A stretch of DNA of 62,477 nucleotides from Haemophilus sp. C1 (GTDB lineage Bacteria > Pseudomonadota > Gammaproteobacteria > Enterobacterales > Pasteurellaceae): NCBI RefSeq assembly GCF_001276515.1, contig NZ_LDVZ01000012.1, positions 1-62,477 of the forward strand, read 5' to 3'. How positions within the stretch are numbered: position 1 is the first letter of the stretch; each line of letters begins with the position of its first letter. The position numbers and the translations under genes are program-made. Below are positions 42,385 to 51,487 of this stretch, in pieces. Below the pieces are notes generated by a model. It did not search any database, was not told the origin of the DNA, and worked only from the letters and a program-made list of their open reading frames with translations.

Positions 42385-42821
42385 TTTAATCCCTCAATAA
42401 AATTCGGTAACCATGCTTCGGCGTAGCCTTCTTGATCATCCACGTTTAGCACGTCAATTTTTAAAGTCTCGCAAATTTTTACCGCACTTTTTTCTTGAAG
42501 CGCTTGCTCCACTTTTTCCGCTGCATAGCAAAAAGTATCATAATCAGAATTACCTAATCCAACGACGGCAAAACGAACATCTGAAAAATCGCTTTGACTT
42601 TTAGCTAATTTATCAAATAGAGGTTTTAAATTATCTGGCAACTCGCCCGCACCATGAGTTGAAGTCACAACAAGCCAAATTTTTTCATTTTCGATATCGG
42701 ATAAACTTGGTCCATGAAAAAGAGCGGTGGAAAAACCTTGAGTTTCTAAAACATCGTTTAAATGTTCGGCAACATATTCTGCGCCACCTAAAGTGCTGCC
42801 AGAGAGAATGCAAATGTGCAT
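42381..42821 (-). CDS. mioC: flavodoxin-like protein MioC
   Basis: MioC is an FMN-binding flavodoxin-type electron carrier, linked to biotin synthase in E. coli. It has 146 residues. The FMN phosphate loop is [15 protein letters not shown] (residues ~7-21), and [20 protein letters not shown] fits the isoalloxazine loop. It lacks the usual C-terminal extension of larger flavodoxins. Cotranscribed with dtd. Confidence 0.9.
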   Translation of the reverse strand: MHICILSGSTLGGAEYVAEHLNDVLETQGFSTALFHGPSLSDIENEKIWLVVTSTHGAGELPDNLKPLFDKLAKSQSDFSDVRFAVVGLGNSDYDTFCYAAEKVEQALQEKSAVKICETLKIDVLNVDDQEGYAEAWLPNFIEGLK

Positions 42822-42895
42822 TTGATTATCCTGTATTTATTTTCTTCCCTAATTCGAGGGAAAAGTAAAAAATATTTTTGAAATGATTAAAATAA

Positions 42896-42923
42896 AAAGG
42901 CTTAGATTTTCTAAGCCTTTTAT
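42896..42923 (-). terminator. terminator of zapB
   Basis: AAAAGGCTTAGA-TTTT-TCTAAGCCTTTT, a perfect 12 bp stem, follows the zapB stop on the minus strand. Confidence 0.88.
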
Positions 42924-42928
42924 TACGA

Positions 42929-43147
42929 TTAAACGTTATCAAATTTGCCAAGCAATGAACGAATATGTTCTTGCCAGTTGCGGTGTTCATTTTTCAGTTG
43001 TTCGTTTTCAGTTTGTAAACTTTCGATATTTCTGTGAGATTCTGCGTTTTTCTCTTTTAATTCTTCAACTTCTAATTGAAGCAATTGGATTGTTTCTACC
43101 GCTTGTTTAATTTTTTCTTCAAGCTGGTCTAAAATTTCTAAAGACAT
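42929..43147 (-). CDS. zapB: cell division protein ZapB
   Basis: ZapB is a small, almost wholly coiled-coil protein that stabilises the FtsZ ring through ZapA. It has 72 residues (E. coli 81), starting MSLEILDQLEEKIKQAVETI with continuous heptads. GGAAATC lies before the start. It is divergent from glpX. Confidence 0.9.
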   Translation of the reverse strand: MSLEILDQLEEKIKQAVETIQLLQLEVEELKEKNAESHRNIESLQTENEQLKNEHRNWQEHIRSLLGKFDNV

Positions 43148-43304
43148 AATGATTTCCTTTTAAATATGGGTAAGTTTTAGAGTATTTTACCCAGTAAATT
43201 TGCCTTTTTAAAGCGTTGGAGAAAAAATTATTATGCAAACGATTACGCGGTGATAAAATAACGTCATTTTGCCATGATCTAGAAAAGTAAGCAGAAGGAG
43301 AATA

Positions 43305-44321
43305 ATGATGAATCGTGCATTGGCTATTGAATTTTCACGAGTGACTGAGGCAGCTGCGTTAGCGGCTCATATGTGGCTTGGTCGAGGGGATAAAAATGCA
43401 GCTGACGATGCAGCAGTGAAAGCCATGCGTTATATGCTGAACTTAATTCATATGGATGCTGAAATCGTGATTGGTGAAGGGGAAATTGATGAAGCACCAA
43501 TGCTTTATATTGGTGAAAAAGTCGGTTCTGGCATGGGAGAATTGGTTTCTATCGCCGTTGATCCTATTGATGGCACGCGTATGACCGCAATGGGTCAGTC
43601 TAATGCTATTTCTGTCTTGGCTGCCGGCGGTAGAAATACCTTTTTAAAAGCACCAGATATGTATATGGAAAAATTGGTGGTTGGTCCCGATGTTAAAGGT
43701 ATGATTGATTTAACTTTACCTCTAGAACAAAATCTTCGCCGTGTCGCATCTAAGCTAGGAAAATCCCTTTCTGATCTCACCGTAATGGTATTGGCAAAAC
43801 CTCGTCATGATGCGGTAATTAAACAAATGCATAACTTGGGCGTGAGAGTGATGGCAATTCCTGATGGTGATGTGGCAGGTTCCGTATTGTGCTGTTTGCC
43901 TGATGCCGAAGTCGATCTTCTTTACGGAATCGGTGGCGCACCAGAAGGTGTGGCTGCTGCAGCTGCAATTCGTGCATTAGGTGGCGATATGCAAGCTCGT
44001 TTACTTCCTCGTAACGAAGTAAAAGGTGATACGGAAGAAAATAAAAAAGTTGCTGACGATGAAATTCAGCGTTGTGAAGTATTAGGCGTAAAAATCAATG
44101 AAGTGTTAAAACTTGAAGATCTTGTGCGTGATGACAACCTTGTATTTACCGCAACGGGTATCACCAATGGCGATTTGCTTAAAGGTATCTCACGAAAGGG
44201 CAATTTGGCTAGCACTGAAACAATTTTAATTCGCGGAAAATCCCGCACAATTCGTAAAATCCAATCTATCCATTATCTAGATCGTAAAGATTCTGAAATT
44301 TATAAGATTTTGAATATTTAG
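43305..44321 (+). CDS. glpX: class II fructose-1,6-bisphosphatase GlpX
   Basis: GlpX hydrolyses fructose-1,6-bisphosphate in gluconeogenesis. It has 338 residues. The metal-binding segments GEGEIDEAPMLYIGE and VDPIDGTRMTAMGQ are clear, as is GIGGAPEGVAAAAAIRALGG. There are two adjacent ATGs; the GGAG site fits the second (43308) slightly better. Here it stands alone, without glpFK. Confidence 0.95.
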   Translation: MMNRALAIEFSRVTEAAALAAHMWLGRGDKNAADDAAVKAMRYMLNLIHMDAEIVIGEGEIDEAPMLYIGEKVGSGMGELVSIAVDPIDGTRMTAMGQSNAISVLAAGGRNTFLKAPDMYMEKLVVGPDVKGMIDLTLPLEQNLRRVASKLGKSLSDLTVMVLAKPRHDAVIKQMHNLGVRVMAIPDGDVAGSVLCCLPDAEVDLLYGIGGAPEGVAAAAAIRALGGDMQARLLPRNEVKGDTEENKKVADDEIQRCEVLGVKINEVLKLEDLVRDDNLVFTATGITNGDLLKGISRKGNLASTETILIRGKSRTIRKIQSIHYLDRKDSEIYKILNI

Positions 44322-44333
44322 TTGGGACAAACA

Positions 44334-44361
44334 AAAGTGCGGTGAAATTTCACCGCACTTT
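44334..44361. terminator. perfect uptake-signal palindrome after glpX
   Basis: AAAGTGCGGTGAAA and TTTCACCGCACTTT join without a loop; a 28-base perfect palindrome. Confidence 0.85.
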
Positions 44362-44377
44362 AGGTTAAAAAATAAAA

Positions 44378-44410
44378 AAACCGACGTTGCATTCACAAAG
44401 TCGGTTTTTA
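44378..44410 (-). terminator. terminator retained with the ilvC fragment
   Basis: AAAACCGAC...GTCGGTTTTT lies 18 bases beyond the ilvC fragment stop; on the minus strand it ends in a T run. Confidence 0.7.
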
Positions 44411-44428
44411 ATTTGGTCTAATTCAGTA

Positions 44429-44530
44429 TTAACCCGCAACAGCGATACGTTTCATATCAGTCATATAACCACGTAATTCTTGACCGATTAATTCAACAGG
44501 ATAGTTACGAATTGCATCGTTTACATCGCA
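44429..44530 (-). pseudogene. ilvC: 3' fragment of ilvC (ketol-acid reductoisomerase)
   Basis: The minus strand reads [20 protein letters not shown] then [12 protein letters not shown] and a stop. This is the conserved IlvC C-terminus. Only about 34 codons remain; upstream the homology ends near 44530 and insertion-sequence remnants begin. A full ilvC presumably exists elsewhere. Confidence 0.8.
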
Positions 44531-44559
44531 ATAGCATACCTCATAAAATATCAGGACAA

Positions 44560-44887
44560 CCATCTATGAAGCCTCACTATGCTAAAATGCATCCTCCACC
44601 TAAAACGGAAGAAAACCTATTACATTTAAGAATTTTAAACCTATCGTCAAATCTTGGCAGAAAATAGCATCATTCAAAATATGTCTAGAAAAGGGAATTA
44701 CTCGAACAATACCTCTATGGGAAGTTTCTTTGGGCGATTAAAAATGGAATATTTTTATAGTCAGAAATTCAACACTAGAGGGGGAGGTAGTTGATACAGT
44801 TAGAGATCATTTGGATTACTATAGTCATCGACAGATTCAACTAAAATTAAAAGGACTGAGTCCGATACAATATCGAAAACAATCCTT
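44560..44887 (+). pseudogene. IS3-family transposase remnant
   Basis: The frames read YRQILAENSIIQNMSRKGNY, then SMGSFFGRLKMEYFYSQKF, a stop, and then VRDHLDYYSHRQIQLKLKGL followed by SPIQYRK. This is the 3' half of an IS150-group OrfB. The catalytic Glu expected in the (A/S)-M-E-S-F segment is Gly, and a frameshift separates the two parts. It is defective. Confidence 0.85.
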
Positions 44888-44942
44888 TAAATCACAGTCT
44901 AACTTTTTGGAGTCAGAGCAATTTTTACCGCACTTTCGGCTT

Positions 44943-46124
44943 TTATAAACTAATTTCTAGCTGTTCATAAGCTTGTTTTACTTTTTCCAACGCTTTTTCA
45001 ACGGATACATCACGCGCAAGTAAAACGCCTAAGCGTCGATGACCATTTACTTCACCTTTACCAAATAATCGAATATTAGTATGAGGTTGTGCCAGTGCTT
45101 TTTCGATTCCACCAAATTGCACATTTTGTGATTTGCCTTCCACAACAATAGCTTTAGACGCCGATGGGCTAATCAACGTAATTTCTGGGATTGGTAAACC
45201 TAAGATCGCACGAGCATGTAAAGCGAATTCAGAAAGCTCTTGAGAAATCAGCGTTACCATTCCAGTATCATGAGGACGAGGTGATACTTCATTGAAAATC
45301 ACCTCATCACCACACACAAACATCTCTACACCAAAAATACCGAATCCACCCAATGCACCAGTAATCTTCTCAGCAATCGATTGCGCTTTTGATAATGCAA
45401 TATCTGACATAGCTTGAGGCTGCCAAGATTCCCGATAATCACCATCTTCTTGACGATGACCTATTGGCGCGAGGAAACTTGTACCATTGATATGGCGTAC
45501 TGTCAGTAACGTGATTTCATAATCAAATTTGACAAAACCTTCAACAATTACTCGACCAGCTCCCGCTCGCCCACCTTCTTGCGCGTAATCCCAAGCTTTT
45601 TGAATGTCATCTTTAGACTTTAAAATGCTTTGCCCATGTCCAGAAGAAGACATAATCGGTTTCACCACACAAGGAATACCAATTTTTTCGACCGCACTTT
45701 GAAAGCCTGAAAAATTATCCACAAATTGGTAAGGCGAAGTTGGTAGCCCTAACTCTTCTGAAGCTAGACGACGAATCCCTTCACGATTCATCGTAAGTTG
45801 AGTGGCTTTTGCAGTCGGCACAACATTAAAGCCGGCTTGTTCTAATTCAACCAAAGTGGCAGTTGAAATAGCTTCAACTTCGGGAACAATATAGTCAGGC
45901 TTTTCTTTCTCCACAAGCGCTTTCAATGCATCACCATCTAACATAGAAATAGTGTATGCACGATGTGCCACTTGTTGTGCTGGGGCATTTTCATAGCGAT
46001 CAACTGCAATAACTTCAACGCCTAAACGTTGCAATTCAATCACTACTTCTTTACCCAGTTCACCAGAACCCAACATCATTACTTTGGTTGCATTAGGGGT
46101 TAATGCTGTGCCAATTGTTGTCAT
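44943..46124 (-). CDS. purT: formate-dependent phosphoribosylglycinamide formyltransferase
   Basis: PurT makes formyl-GAR from GAR, formate and ATP in purine synthesis. It has 393 residues, as in E. coli. The ATP-grasp fold shows [37 protein letters not shown] and [17 protein letters not shown]. It is 8 bp after luxS and so probably cotranscribed with it. Confidence 0.96.
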   Translation of the reverse strand: MTTIGTALTPNATKVMMLGSGELGKEVVIELQRLGVEVIAVDRYENAPAQQVAHRAYTISMLDGDALKALVEKEKPDYIVPEVEAISTATLVELEQAGFNVVPTAKATQLTMNREGIRRLASEELGLPTSPYQFVDNFSGFQSAVEKIGIPCVVKPIMSSSGHGQSILKSKDDIQKAWDYAQEGGRAGAGRVIVEGFVKFDYEITLLTVRHINGTSFLAPIGHRQEDGDYRESWQPQAMSDIALSKAQSIAEKITGALGGFGIFGVEMFVCGDEVIFNEVSPRPHDTGMVTLISQELSEFALHARAILGLPIPEITLISPSASKAIVVEGKSQNVQFGGIEKALAQPHTNIRLFGKGEVNGHRRLGVLLARDVSVEKALEKVKQAYEQLEISL

Positions 46125-46132
46125 GATTTCTC

Positions 46133-46636
46133 CTATTTTAATAACGAATCATCGAGTGCCAAATCTTCATTTTTATTCACGCCTACACCGCGTGCGATAA
46201 CATTTTTTGCAATTTCGTGTGCTTCTTCCAAAGAATGTTCGGTATAAGTACCGCATTGATAGATATTTAATTCAGGGATAGTTGTTTGATCTTGCACGCC
46301 TAAAATATCCTGCATTGAAGCCAACCAAGCTTGTGCGACTTGCTGTTCATTTGGCGTACCAATCAAGGACATATAAAATCCCGTGCGACATCCCATCGGA
46401 GAAATATCAATAATTTCAACGCTATCGCTATTTAAATGATCACGCATGAAACCCGCAAACAAATGTTCAAGAGTATGAATACCTTTTGGAGGAAGAATTT
46501 CTTTATTTGGAATACAAAAACGTAAATCAAAAATGGTAATGTCATCACCTTTTGGCGTACGCATCGTTTTTGCTACACGTACTGCTGGTGCATTCATTTT
46601 GGTATGATCCACTTTAAAACTATCAAGTAATGGCAT
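46133..46636 (-). CDS. luxS: S-ribosylhomocysteine lyase LuxS
   Basis: LuxS makes the AI-2 precursor and homocysteine. It has 167 residues. Metal ligands are His54 and His58 in [15 protein letters not shown], with Glu57; the catalytic Cys is in [13 protein letters not shown] (~84), and the third ligand Cys is in [12 protein letters not shown] (~128). Upstream, divergent, are two small-RNA candidates. Downstream is purT. Confidence 0.98.
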   Translation of the reverse strand: MPLLDSFKVDHTKMNAPAVRVAKTMRTPKGDDITIFDLRFCIPNKEILPPKGIHTLEHLFAGFMRDHLNSDSVEIIDISPMGCRTGFYMSLIGTPNEQQVAQAWLASMQDILGVQDQTTIPELNIYQCGTYTEHSLEEAHEIAKNVIARGVGVNKNEDLALDDSLLK

Positions 46637-46705
46637 AAAGTTTTCCTTATAAATCAGTAAATAAAAAATAAATTTGAATAAATGTTCATTTTTTGCAAAT
46701 TCTAA

Positions 46706-46814
46706 TGAACTTTATGGCAAGGCGCATTGTCTTATGTAACAAGCAACTTGCAGTTGTTTTAATAAAATTGGTTCCTTAGGTTATTTGCCCCACATTTATT
46801 GTGGGGCTTTTTTA
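46706..46814 (+). ncRNA. small-RNA candidate 1 with sigma-E-like promoter
   Basis: TGAACTT (46706-46712), a 16 bp spacer and GTCTTA (46729-46734) resemble a sigma-E promoter. A transcript from about 46740 would have a 5' hairpin (CAACT-TGC-AGTTG), an AU-rich Hfq-like stretch, a single-stranded CCTTAGG region and a terminator GCCCCACA/TGTGGGGC with a T run (46787-46814). It would be about 75 nt. No open reading frame of note. It is divergent from luxS. Confidence 0.7.
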
Positions 46815-46850
46815 TCCCAAATTTTTATTTAAAAAATTTTCAGAAAATGT

Positions 46851-46957
46851 TGAACTTTCTTATAAAGTGCTAGTCTCATAGAACAAGCAACTTGCAGTTG
46901 TTTTAATAAAATTGGTTCCTTAGGTTATTTGCCCTGCATTCATTGTGGGGCTTTTTC
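46851..46957 (+). ncRNA. small-RNA candidate 2, tandem twin
   Basis: The same design sits 144 bases further on: TGAACTT (46851-46857), a 15 bp spacer, GTCTCA (46873-46878), then a body that is identical over 53 bases to candidate 1 (46882-46934 versus 46738-46790) and a terminator GCCCTGCA/TGTGGGGC with T run (46931-46957). It differs in two terminator bases. Each copy has its own promoter and terminator. Confidence 0.7.
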
Positions 46958-46966
46958 TTGCGCATT

Positions 46967-47440
46967 TTATAATAAGAATGGTGCACTAAAAAACAATAAC
47001 GCAACATAACGAACCAGTTTTCCAAGAAAGATAAAGAGACTACTTGCCACAAAATTTAATCTTAACCAACCTGCTATGGCACAAAATAAATCACCAACGA
47101 CAGGCAGCCAGCTTAAAAGTAAAGTAATCGCCCCATAACGCCGTAGCTGATTTATTGCCCATAAAGTGCGGTGATTTTTTGGATCAAATTTTGGCATCCA
47201 TCGCCCCATCCCGTAAGTAGTTAAACTCCCCAATCCATTGCCAAGCGTGGCGAAAAAAACGAGTGCCAATATATCTGTACTAAATAAAGATCCCAGCGCC
47301 AATCTAGGGACTGTAAGAGCAACAAACACAACTTCTGAATTACCTGGTAATACTGTTGCACTCAGAAATGCGCTGACAAACATAAGGCATAGCGCATGAG
47401 TTTGCCAAAAATCAGCGCTAAAAAATGAAAAAATATCCAT
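46967..47440 (-). CDS. yqaA: YqaA family inner-membrane protein
   Basis: This 157-residue membrane protein starts with a long hydrophobic segment containing FVSAFLSATVLPGNSEVVFVAL, the YqaA signature, followed by about four more hydrophobic segments. It belongs to the DedA/VTT superfamily. It is 1 bp from yqaB (stop and start in contact), as in E. coli. Function unknown. Confidence 0.88.
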   Translation of the reverse strand: MDIFSFFSADFWQTHALCLMFVSAFLSATVLPGNSEVVFVALTVPRLALGSLFSTDILALVFFATLGNGLGSLTTYGMGRWMPKFDPKNHRTLWAINQLRRYGAITLLLSWLPVVGDLFCAIAGWLRLNFVASSLFIFLGKLVRYVALLFFSAPFLL

Positions 47441-48042
47441 TATCTTGGCGAGATAATTTCTCGTGTGCGAACATCAAACACGTCCATTCCCGCATTTAAT
47501 CCCGCTTGCACACCTAAATCCGCATCTTCAAATACGATACAACGACTTGGATTTGCTTGAATTAATTCCGCACAACGTAAAAAAGTTTCTGGATGCGGTT
47601 TATGTTCTTTTACATCATCTGCACTGACAATGGCATTAAAGTAAGGTGCGATAGCCAGTTTATCCATCAACATATCAATAATTTTACGGTGTGAGCCAGA
47701 TCCAAGAGCAATCGGCTTTTTCTGATGAAAAGATTTAACAATTTCAAAGGTTGGCAATAACTTTGATTGAGTCGGAATAAGTTGATAAGACAACTCGCGT
47801 TTTGCAGCCAACACATCCTCAATTCGATCAAGTGGCATATTCGCCGCTTTCATCATTTCTCCCGCAATGGTTCGAACCGTCGCTCCGCCGAAGTTATACA
47901 TAATTTGGCAATCAAATTCATAGCCAAATCGCTCTCCCACCATCGTCCAAGCCTGTGCATGCACGGGCATGGTATCGATTAAAGTTCCATCCATATCAAA
48001 AATCAATCCTTCATATGGATTGAACATCTCATAATCTAACAT
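47440..48042 (-). CDS. yqaB: HAD-family sugar phosphatase YqaB
   Basis: YqaB dephosphorylates fructose-1-phosphate and related sugar phosphates in E. coli. It has 200 residues. HAD motif I is IFDMDGTLIDTMPVHAQAW, motif II is LGSGSHRK, and motif IV is VFEDADLGVQAGLNAGM. It is coupled to yqaA. Confidence 0.9.
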   Translation of the reverse strand: MLDYEMFNPYEGLIFDMDGTLIDTMPVHAQAWTMVGERFGYEFDCQIMYNFGGATVRTIAGEMMKAANMPLDRIEDVLAAKRELSYQLIPTQSKLLPTFEIVKSFHQKKPIALGSGSHRKIIDMLMDKLAIAPYFNAIVSADDVKEHKPHPETFLRCAELIQANPSRCIVFEDADLGVQAGLNAGMDVFDVRTREIISPR

Positions 48043-48156
48043 TTTTACATCCTTACAAATTTTTTACCATTTTGCTACAAAACTGTGATCTGTGCACTGT
48101 TTTATTTCAGTAAAGTGCGGTAAATTAATGAACAAATTTTGAACTAACAAAAACAA

Positions 48157-48534
48157 ATGCGGTTATTTAAGCAACTAGAACGTTGGAAAATTCGCAAGCA
48201 AATAAATCAATCTATTATTGATGTGGTATTTCGTTTACGAGATCGATTAACTAATTACTGGCAAGTTGATGTGAATACGCCTCAAGTGGATTTTATGCTA
48301 CTCCACATTGCTTGCAGCTTAGGTCGAATAGAACGAGGGGCTTGCGTTTCACCACTTTATCCAGAAATGTTCGAAGAAATTCAAAGTGCGGTCATTTTTC
48401 CACAAGTTTTAGCCATCCATCAAGATTTGCTCAAGTTGATGCCATTTTCCATTCCTGAAGCAGAACAAACTTATTTTTTAGCAAACATTCATTCTTTGAT
48501 TCTTGAACAGAAGCAATTAAGGCATGTGATGTAA
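48157..48534 (+). CDS. PRD domain-containing protein
   Basis: This 125-residue protein is basically one PTS regulation domain. The segment FMLLHIACSLGRIERGACVSP fits the PRD pattern of a conserved His near a basic residue, and the second half is helical. No DNA-binding domain is attached, so it may be a stand-alone regulator or partner. It is convergent with ordL. Confidence 0.65.
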   Translation: MRLFKQLERWKIRKQINQSIIDVVFRLRDRLTNYWQVDVNTPQVDFMLLHIACSLGRIERGACVSPLYPEMFEEIQSAVIFPQVLAIHQDLLKLMPFSIPEAEQTYFLANIHSLILEQKQLRHVM

Positions 48535-48555
48535 TATCAATAAGTCCACTTATAA

Positions 48556-48587
48556 AAAATGACCTAGCTTTTAAACTAGGTCATTTT
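48556..48587. terminator. bidirectional terminator (PRD gene / ordL)
   Basis: AAAATGACCTAG...CTAGGTCATTTT is a perfect 12 bp stem between convergent genes. Confidence 0.9.
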
Positions 48588-48593
48588 GATATC

Positions 48594-49889
48594 TTAACGA
48601 TATTTATCTAGAAATTTGTAATACTGCACACCAATCTTTGTCGCAAGATCTTTGATAATTCGACCACCATAAACAGAGGGGACTTTCAGGCTTTCAAAAA
48701 TAGATAAACGTCCATCGTCGCCCAAAATCGCCTCCGCTACAATTCGTCCCGCAAGACCAGTCAAAGCAACACCGTGACCAGAATAACCATGAGCAAAATA
48801 AATGTGCGGAGAAATACGACCAAAATGTGGCGTTGAGTTTAACGTCATATCAATCGGGCCAGCCCAGCCATAATCGATTTTTACATGTTCAAGTTGCGGG
48901 AATACGCGTAACATATTTTTCCGCATAATTGCGACCATATCTTTTTCTGAGCTAGAATCACTACCAAAGAGCAAGCGATTGTCTGCACTTAAACGATAAT
49001 AGTCTAATAATAAATTGTTATCGCACACCGACATTCCATTATTAATTACGGAATCAGCAACCGCTTGGCTTAGCGGCTCTGTGGCGATAATAAAACTTTC
49101 CACAGGTAATATTTTACGATTAATTCCGTGATGAATAGATCTCGGGAGAGCATCAATATAAGCATTGGTGGCTAAAATAACGTCTTGACAAATCACCGCA
49201 CTTTTAGCTGTTTTAACCTCAATGCAACCATTTTTCTCAACCATATCCACTACAGGAGATTGTTCAAAAATTTGAACACCCAGATCAACACAAGCTTTCG
49301 CTAAACCTAAGCAATAATTAAGTGGATGCAAATGCCCTGAGTTACTATCAAATAAGCCGCCTACATAAATATCACTGCCTAAGTGCTGTTTTAATTTAAC
49401 CTTATCCCAAAGCTGCATATTCTGATAGCCAAAATTCTCATGACTTTCTTTTTCAATTTCAATTAAGTCATCCATTCGGCGTTCATTTAATGCCAATGTA
49501 GCATAGCCTTTTTTCCAATCGCATTGAATGCCATATTTTTCAATACGCTCATCAATAATATCAATGGCTTCTAATGACATATTCCAAAGTTTATGCGCTT
49601 TATCTTCGCCAACTTGTTTAACGTATTCATCAATGCCTTCTTCAAAGCCATTAATTGCCTGCCCACCACTGCGACCAGAAGCACCAAATCCTACTCTTGC
49701 GCCCTCTAAGACAATGACTTTTTTTCCTTTCTCCGCCAGTTCTAATGCTGCAGATAAACCAAAAAATCCAGCCCCGATCACACATACATCAGCATGTTCA
49801 ATTTGAGTGAGCGGTGGGAATTGAAAATCTTGGTTACGAGAGTCGAAATAATAAGAGCGAACGTGTTCTTGATAGGCAAAATTAAGCAT
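48594..49889 (-). CDS. ordL: FAD-dependent oxidoreductase, OrdL/PuuB-like
   Basis: This is a glycine/D-amino-acid oxidase family flavoprotein, similar to gamma-glutamylputrescine oxidase. It has 431 residues. The FAD-binding motif is VCVIGAGFFGLSAALELAEKG (~residues 32-52), and GRSGGQAINGFEEGI and YFAHGYSGHGVALTGLAGRIVAE are conserved in the family. The start at 49887-49889 gives MLNFAYQEHV; the frame to 49982 has no support. It is divergent from a potD-type polyamine binding gene, which fits a polyamine substrate. Confidence 0.85.
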   Translation of the reverse strand: MLNFAYQEHVRSYYFDSRNQDFQFPPLTQIEHADVCVIGAGFFGLSAALELAEKGKKVIVLEGARVGFGASGRSGGQAINGFEEGIDEYVKQVGEDKAHKLWNMSLEAIDIIDERIEKYGIQCDWKKGYATLALNERRMDDLIEIEKESHENFGYQNMQLWDKVKLKQHLGSDIYVGGLFDSNSGHLHPLNYCLGLAKACVDLGVQIFEQSPVVDMVEKNGCIEVKTAKSAVICQDVILATNAYIDALPRSIHHGINRKILPVESFIIATEPLSQAVADSVINNGMSVCDNNLLLDYYRLSADNRLLFGSDSSSEKDMVAIMRKNMLRVFPQLEHVKIDYGWAGPIDMTLNSTPHFGRISPHIYFAHGYSGHGVALTGLAGRIVAEAILGDDGRLSIFESLKVPSVYGGRIIKDLATKIGVQYYKFLDKYR

Positions 49890-49961
49890 AAAAAATCTCT
49901 TAGGAAAAAACTGGCAAAATCTTACCCCGAAAGGGAAATATGTCAAACCTTTTAGAAAAAA

Positions 49962-49992
49962 TGCTATACTGCGCACGCGCAAAATTTGCGTG
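49962..49992 (+). promoter_or_regulatory. potD promoter with a CGCAAA-A-TTTGCG inverted repeat
   Basis: An extended -10 (TGCTATACT, 49962-49970) is followed at once by the palindrome CGCAAAATTTGCG (49978-49990), within the start region of the transcript. The arms resemble half sites of a PurR-type operator but with one central base instead of two. It may be an operator for the divergent ordL/potD pair. Confidence 0.45.
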
Positions 49993-50028
49993 TTTTATGA
50001 TGAACGATAACCCTCGGAGGTCAATAAA

Positions 50029-51081
50029 TTGAAAAAATTCTTTGCTCACTCACTCAAAAATCTTTTCCTTTCCACCACCGCACTTTTCGCGGCTTCCGCT
50101 TTTGCCAATAACAAACTTTACGTCTATAACTGGACAGACTATGTGCCTTCTGATTTAGTCGCACAGTTCTCTAAAGAAACTGGCATCGAGGTAATTTATT
50201 CTACCTTTGAAAGCAACGAAGAAATGTACGCGAAACTCAAACTTACTCAGAATACAGGCTCTGGCTATGATTTGGTGTTTCCATCAAGTTACTACGTAAA
50301 TAAAATGATTAAGGAAAAGATGCTTCAACCGATTGATCAAAGTAAATTGACCAATATTCATCAAATTCCTAAACATTTATTAAACAAAGAATTCGACCCA
50401 GAAAATAAATATTCATTACCTTATGTTTACGGCTTAACAGGTATTGAAGTTAATGCTGATGAGATTGATCCTAAAACTATCACCAGCTGGGGGGATTTAT
50501 GGAAACCTGAATTTAAAGGCAAAGTTCTTATGACCAGTGATGCGCGTGAAGTGTTCCACGTAGCATTATTGCTTGATGGTAAATCGCCAAATACCACCAA
50601 TGAAGAAGACATCAAAACAGCTTATGAGCGTTTAGAAAAACTTTTACCAAATGTAGCAACCTTTAACTCTGACTCGCCAGAAGTCCCTTACGTACAAGGT
50701 GAAGCTACAATTGGTATGATTTGGAATGGTTCTGCTTATTTAGCACATAAAGAAAATCCATCTCTCCAATTTGTGTATCCAAAAGAAGGCGCAATTTTCT
50801 GGATGGATAACTATGCGATTCCAACTACAGCAAAAAATGTTGAAGGTGCGCATAAGTTCATTGACTTCTTACTTCGTCCAGAAAATGCCAAAGTTGTGGT
50901 AGAACGCATGGGCTTTTCTATGCCAAATGAAGGAGTCAAAGCATTACTCAGCCCAGAAGTTGCCAACGATCCTAAACTATTTCCACCAGCATCAGAAGTA
51001 GAAAAAGGGATTATGCAAGGTGATGTTGGAGAAGCGGTCGATATTTATGAAAAATATTGGAGCAAATTAAAAACCAATTAA
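50029..51081 (+). CDS. potD: spermidine/putrescine periplasmic binding protein
   Basis: This captures polyamines for an ABC importer. It has 350 residues. The start is TTG (50029) behind CGGAGG, a strong ribosome site. The signal peptide ends SAFA before [15 protein letters not shown], the classic PotD start. [17 protein letters not shown] and [13 protein letters not shown] are conserved. No potABC genes are beside it, so it probably serves a transporter encoded elsewhere. Confidence 0.92.
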   Translation: MKKFFAHSLKNLFLSTTALFAASAFANNKLYVYNWTDYVPSDLVAQFSKETGIEVIYSTFESNEEMYAKLKLTQNTGSGYDLVFPSSYYVNKMIKEKMLQPIDQSKLTNIHQIPKHLLNKEFDPENKYSLPYVYGLTGIEVNADEIDPKTITSWGDLWKPEFKGKVLMTSDAREVFHVALLLDGKSPNTTNEEDIKTAYERLEKLLPNVATFNSDSPEVPYVQGEATIGMIWNGSAYLAHKENPSLQFVYPKEGAIFWMDNYAIPTTAKNVEGAHKFIDFLLRPENAKVVVERMGFSMPNEGVKALLSPEVANDPKLFPPASEVEKGIMQGDVGEAVDIYEKYWSKLKTN

Positions 51082-51121
51082 TTTCTAAATTTAGAAAACA
51101 AAAAAGTTCGGTGAAAATTTG

Positions 51122-51412
51122 ATCTGTACCCCAAAAGTTGGACTAACCAAACCAACAATTGAGGTGCAGATTTTATTATGGGTAAACACTACATAATCGA
51201 ATTTAAATTACAGGTTCTTCAATCTATTCTTAATAGAAAAATGAGCATTAAGAAGCCACTAGTATTTATAATAAACAAAGCTAATGGTATCATTTTCTAT
51301 CAGATGGAGGCATATCGTCGATTTCATTACTGAAAATGGCGGTATTCAAAGTATGTCAAGAAAAAGGAATTTCTTAGATATATGTGACATATAGAAAGTT
51401 TCTTTGGACTAT
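51122..51412 (+). pseudogene. IS3-family scar: left end joined to 3' fragment
   Basis: The left part has an element end (CCCCAAAAGTTGGACTAACC), GAGGTGCAG and a start MGKHYIIEFKLQVLQSILNR, an OrfA N-terminus. It then jumps to a fragment reading TENGGIQSMSRKRNFLDI near 51330, from the OrfB core, with stops. It looks like an internally deleted element between potD and plsB. Confidence 0.75.
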
Positions 51413-51446
51413 TAAATTCACCGCACTTCTTATATAGCTAATATAA

Positions 51447-51472
51447 AAAAGGAGCATCAAATGATGCTCCTA
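51447..51472 (-). terminator. terminator of plsB
   Basis: GGAGCATCA/TGATGCTCC with a TTTTTT run on the minus strand lies 18 bases past the plsB stop. Confidence 0.88.
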
Positions 51473-51487
51473 AAATTTAAACCTGAC

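Noticed and set aside
46637..46966. Attenuator for luxS
   Set aside because: The hairpins terminate rightward transcription, away from luxS, so they belong to divergent transcripts.
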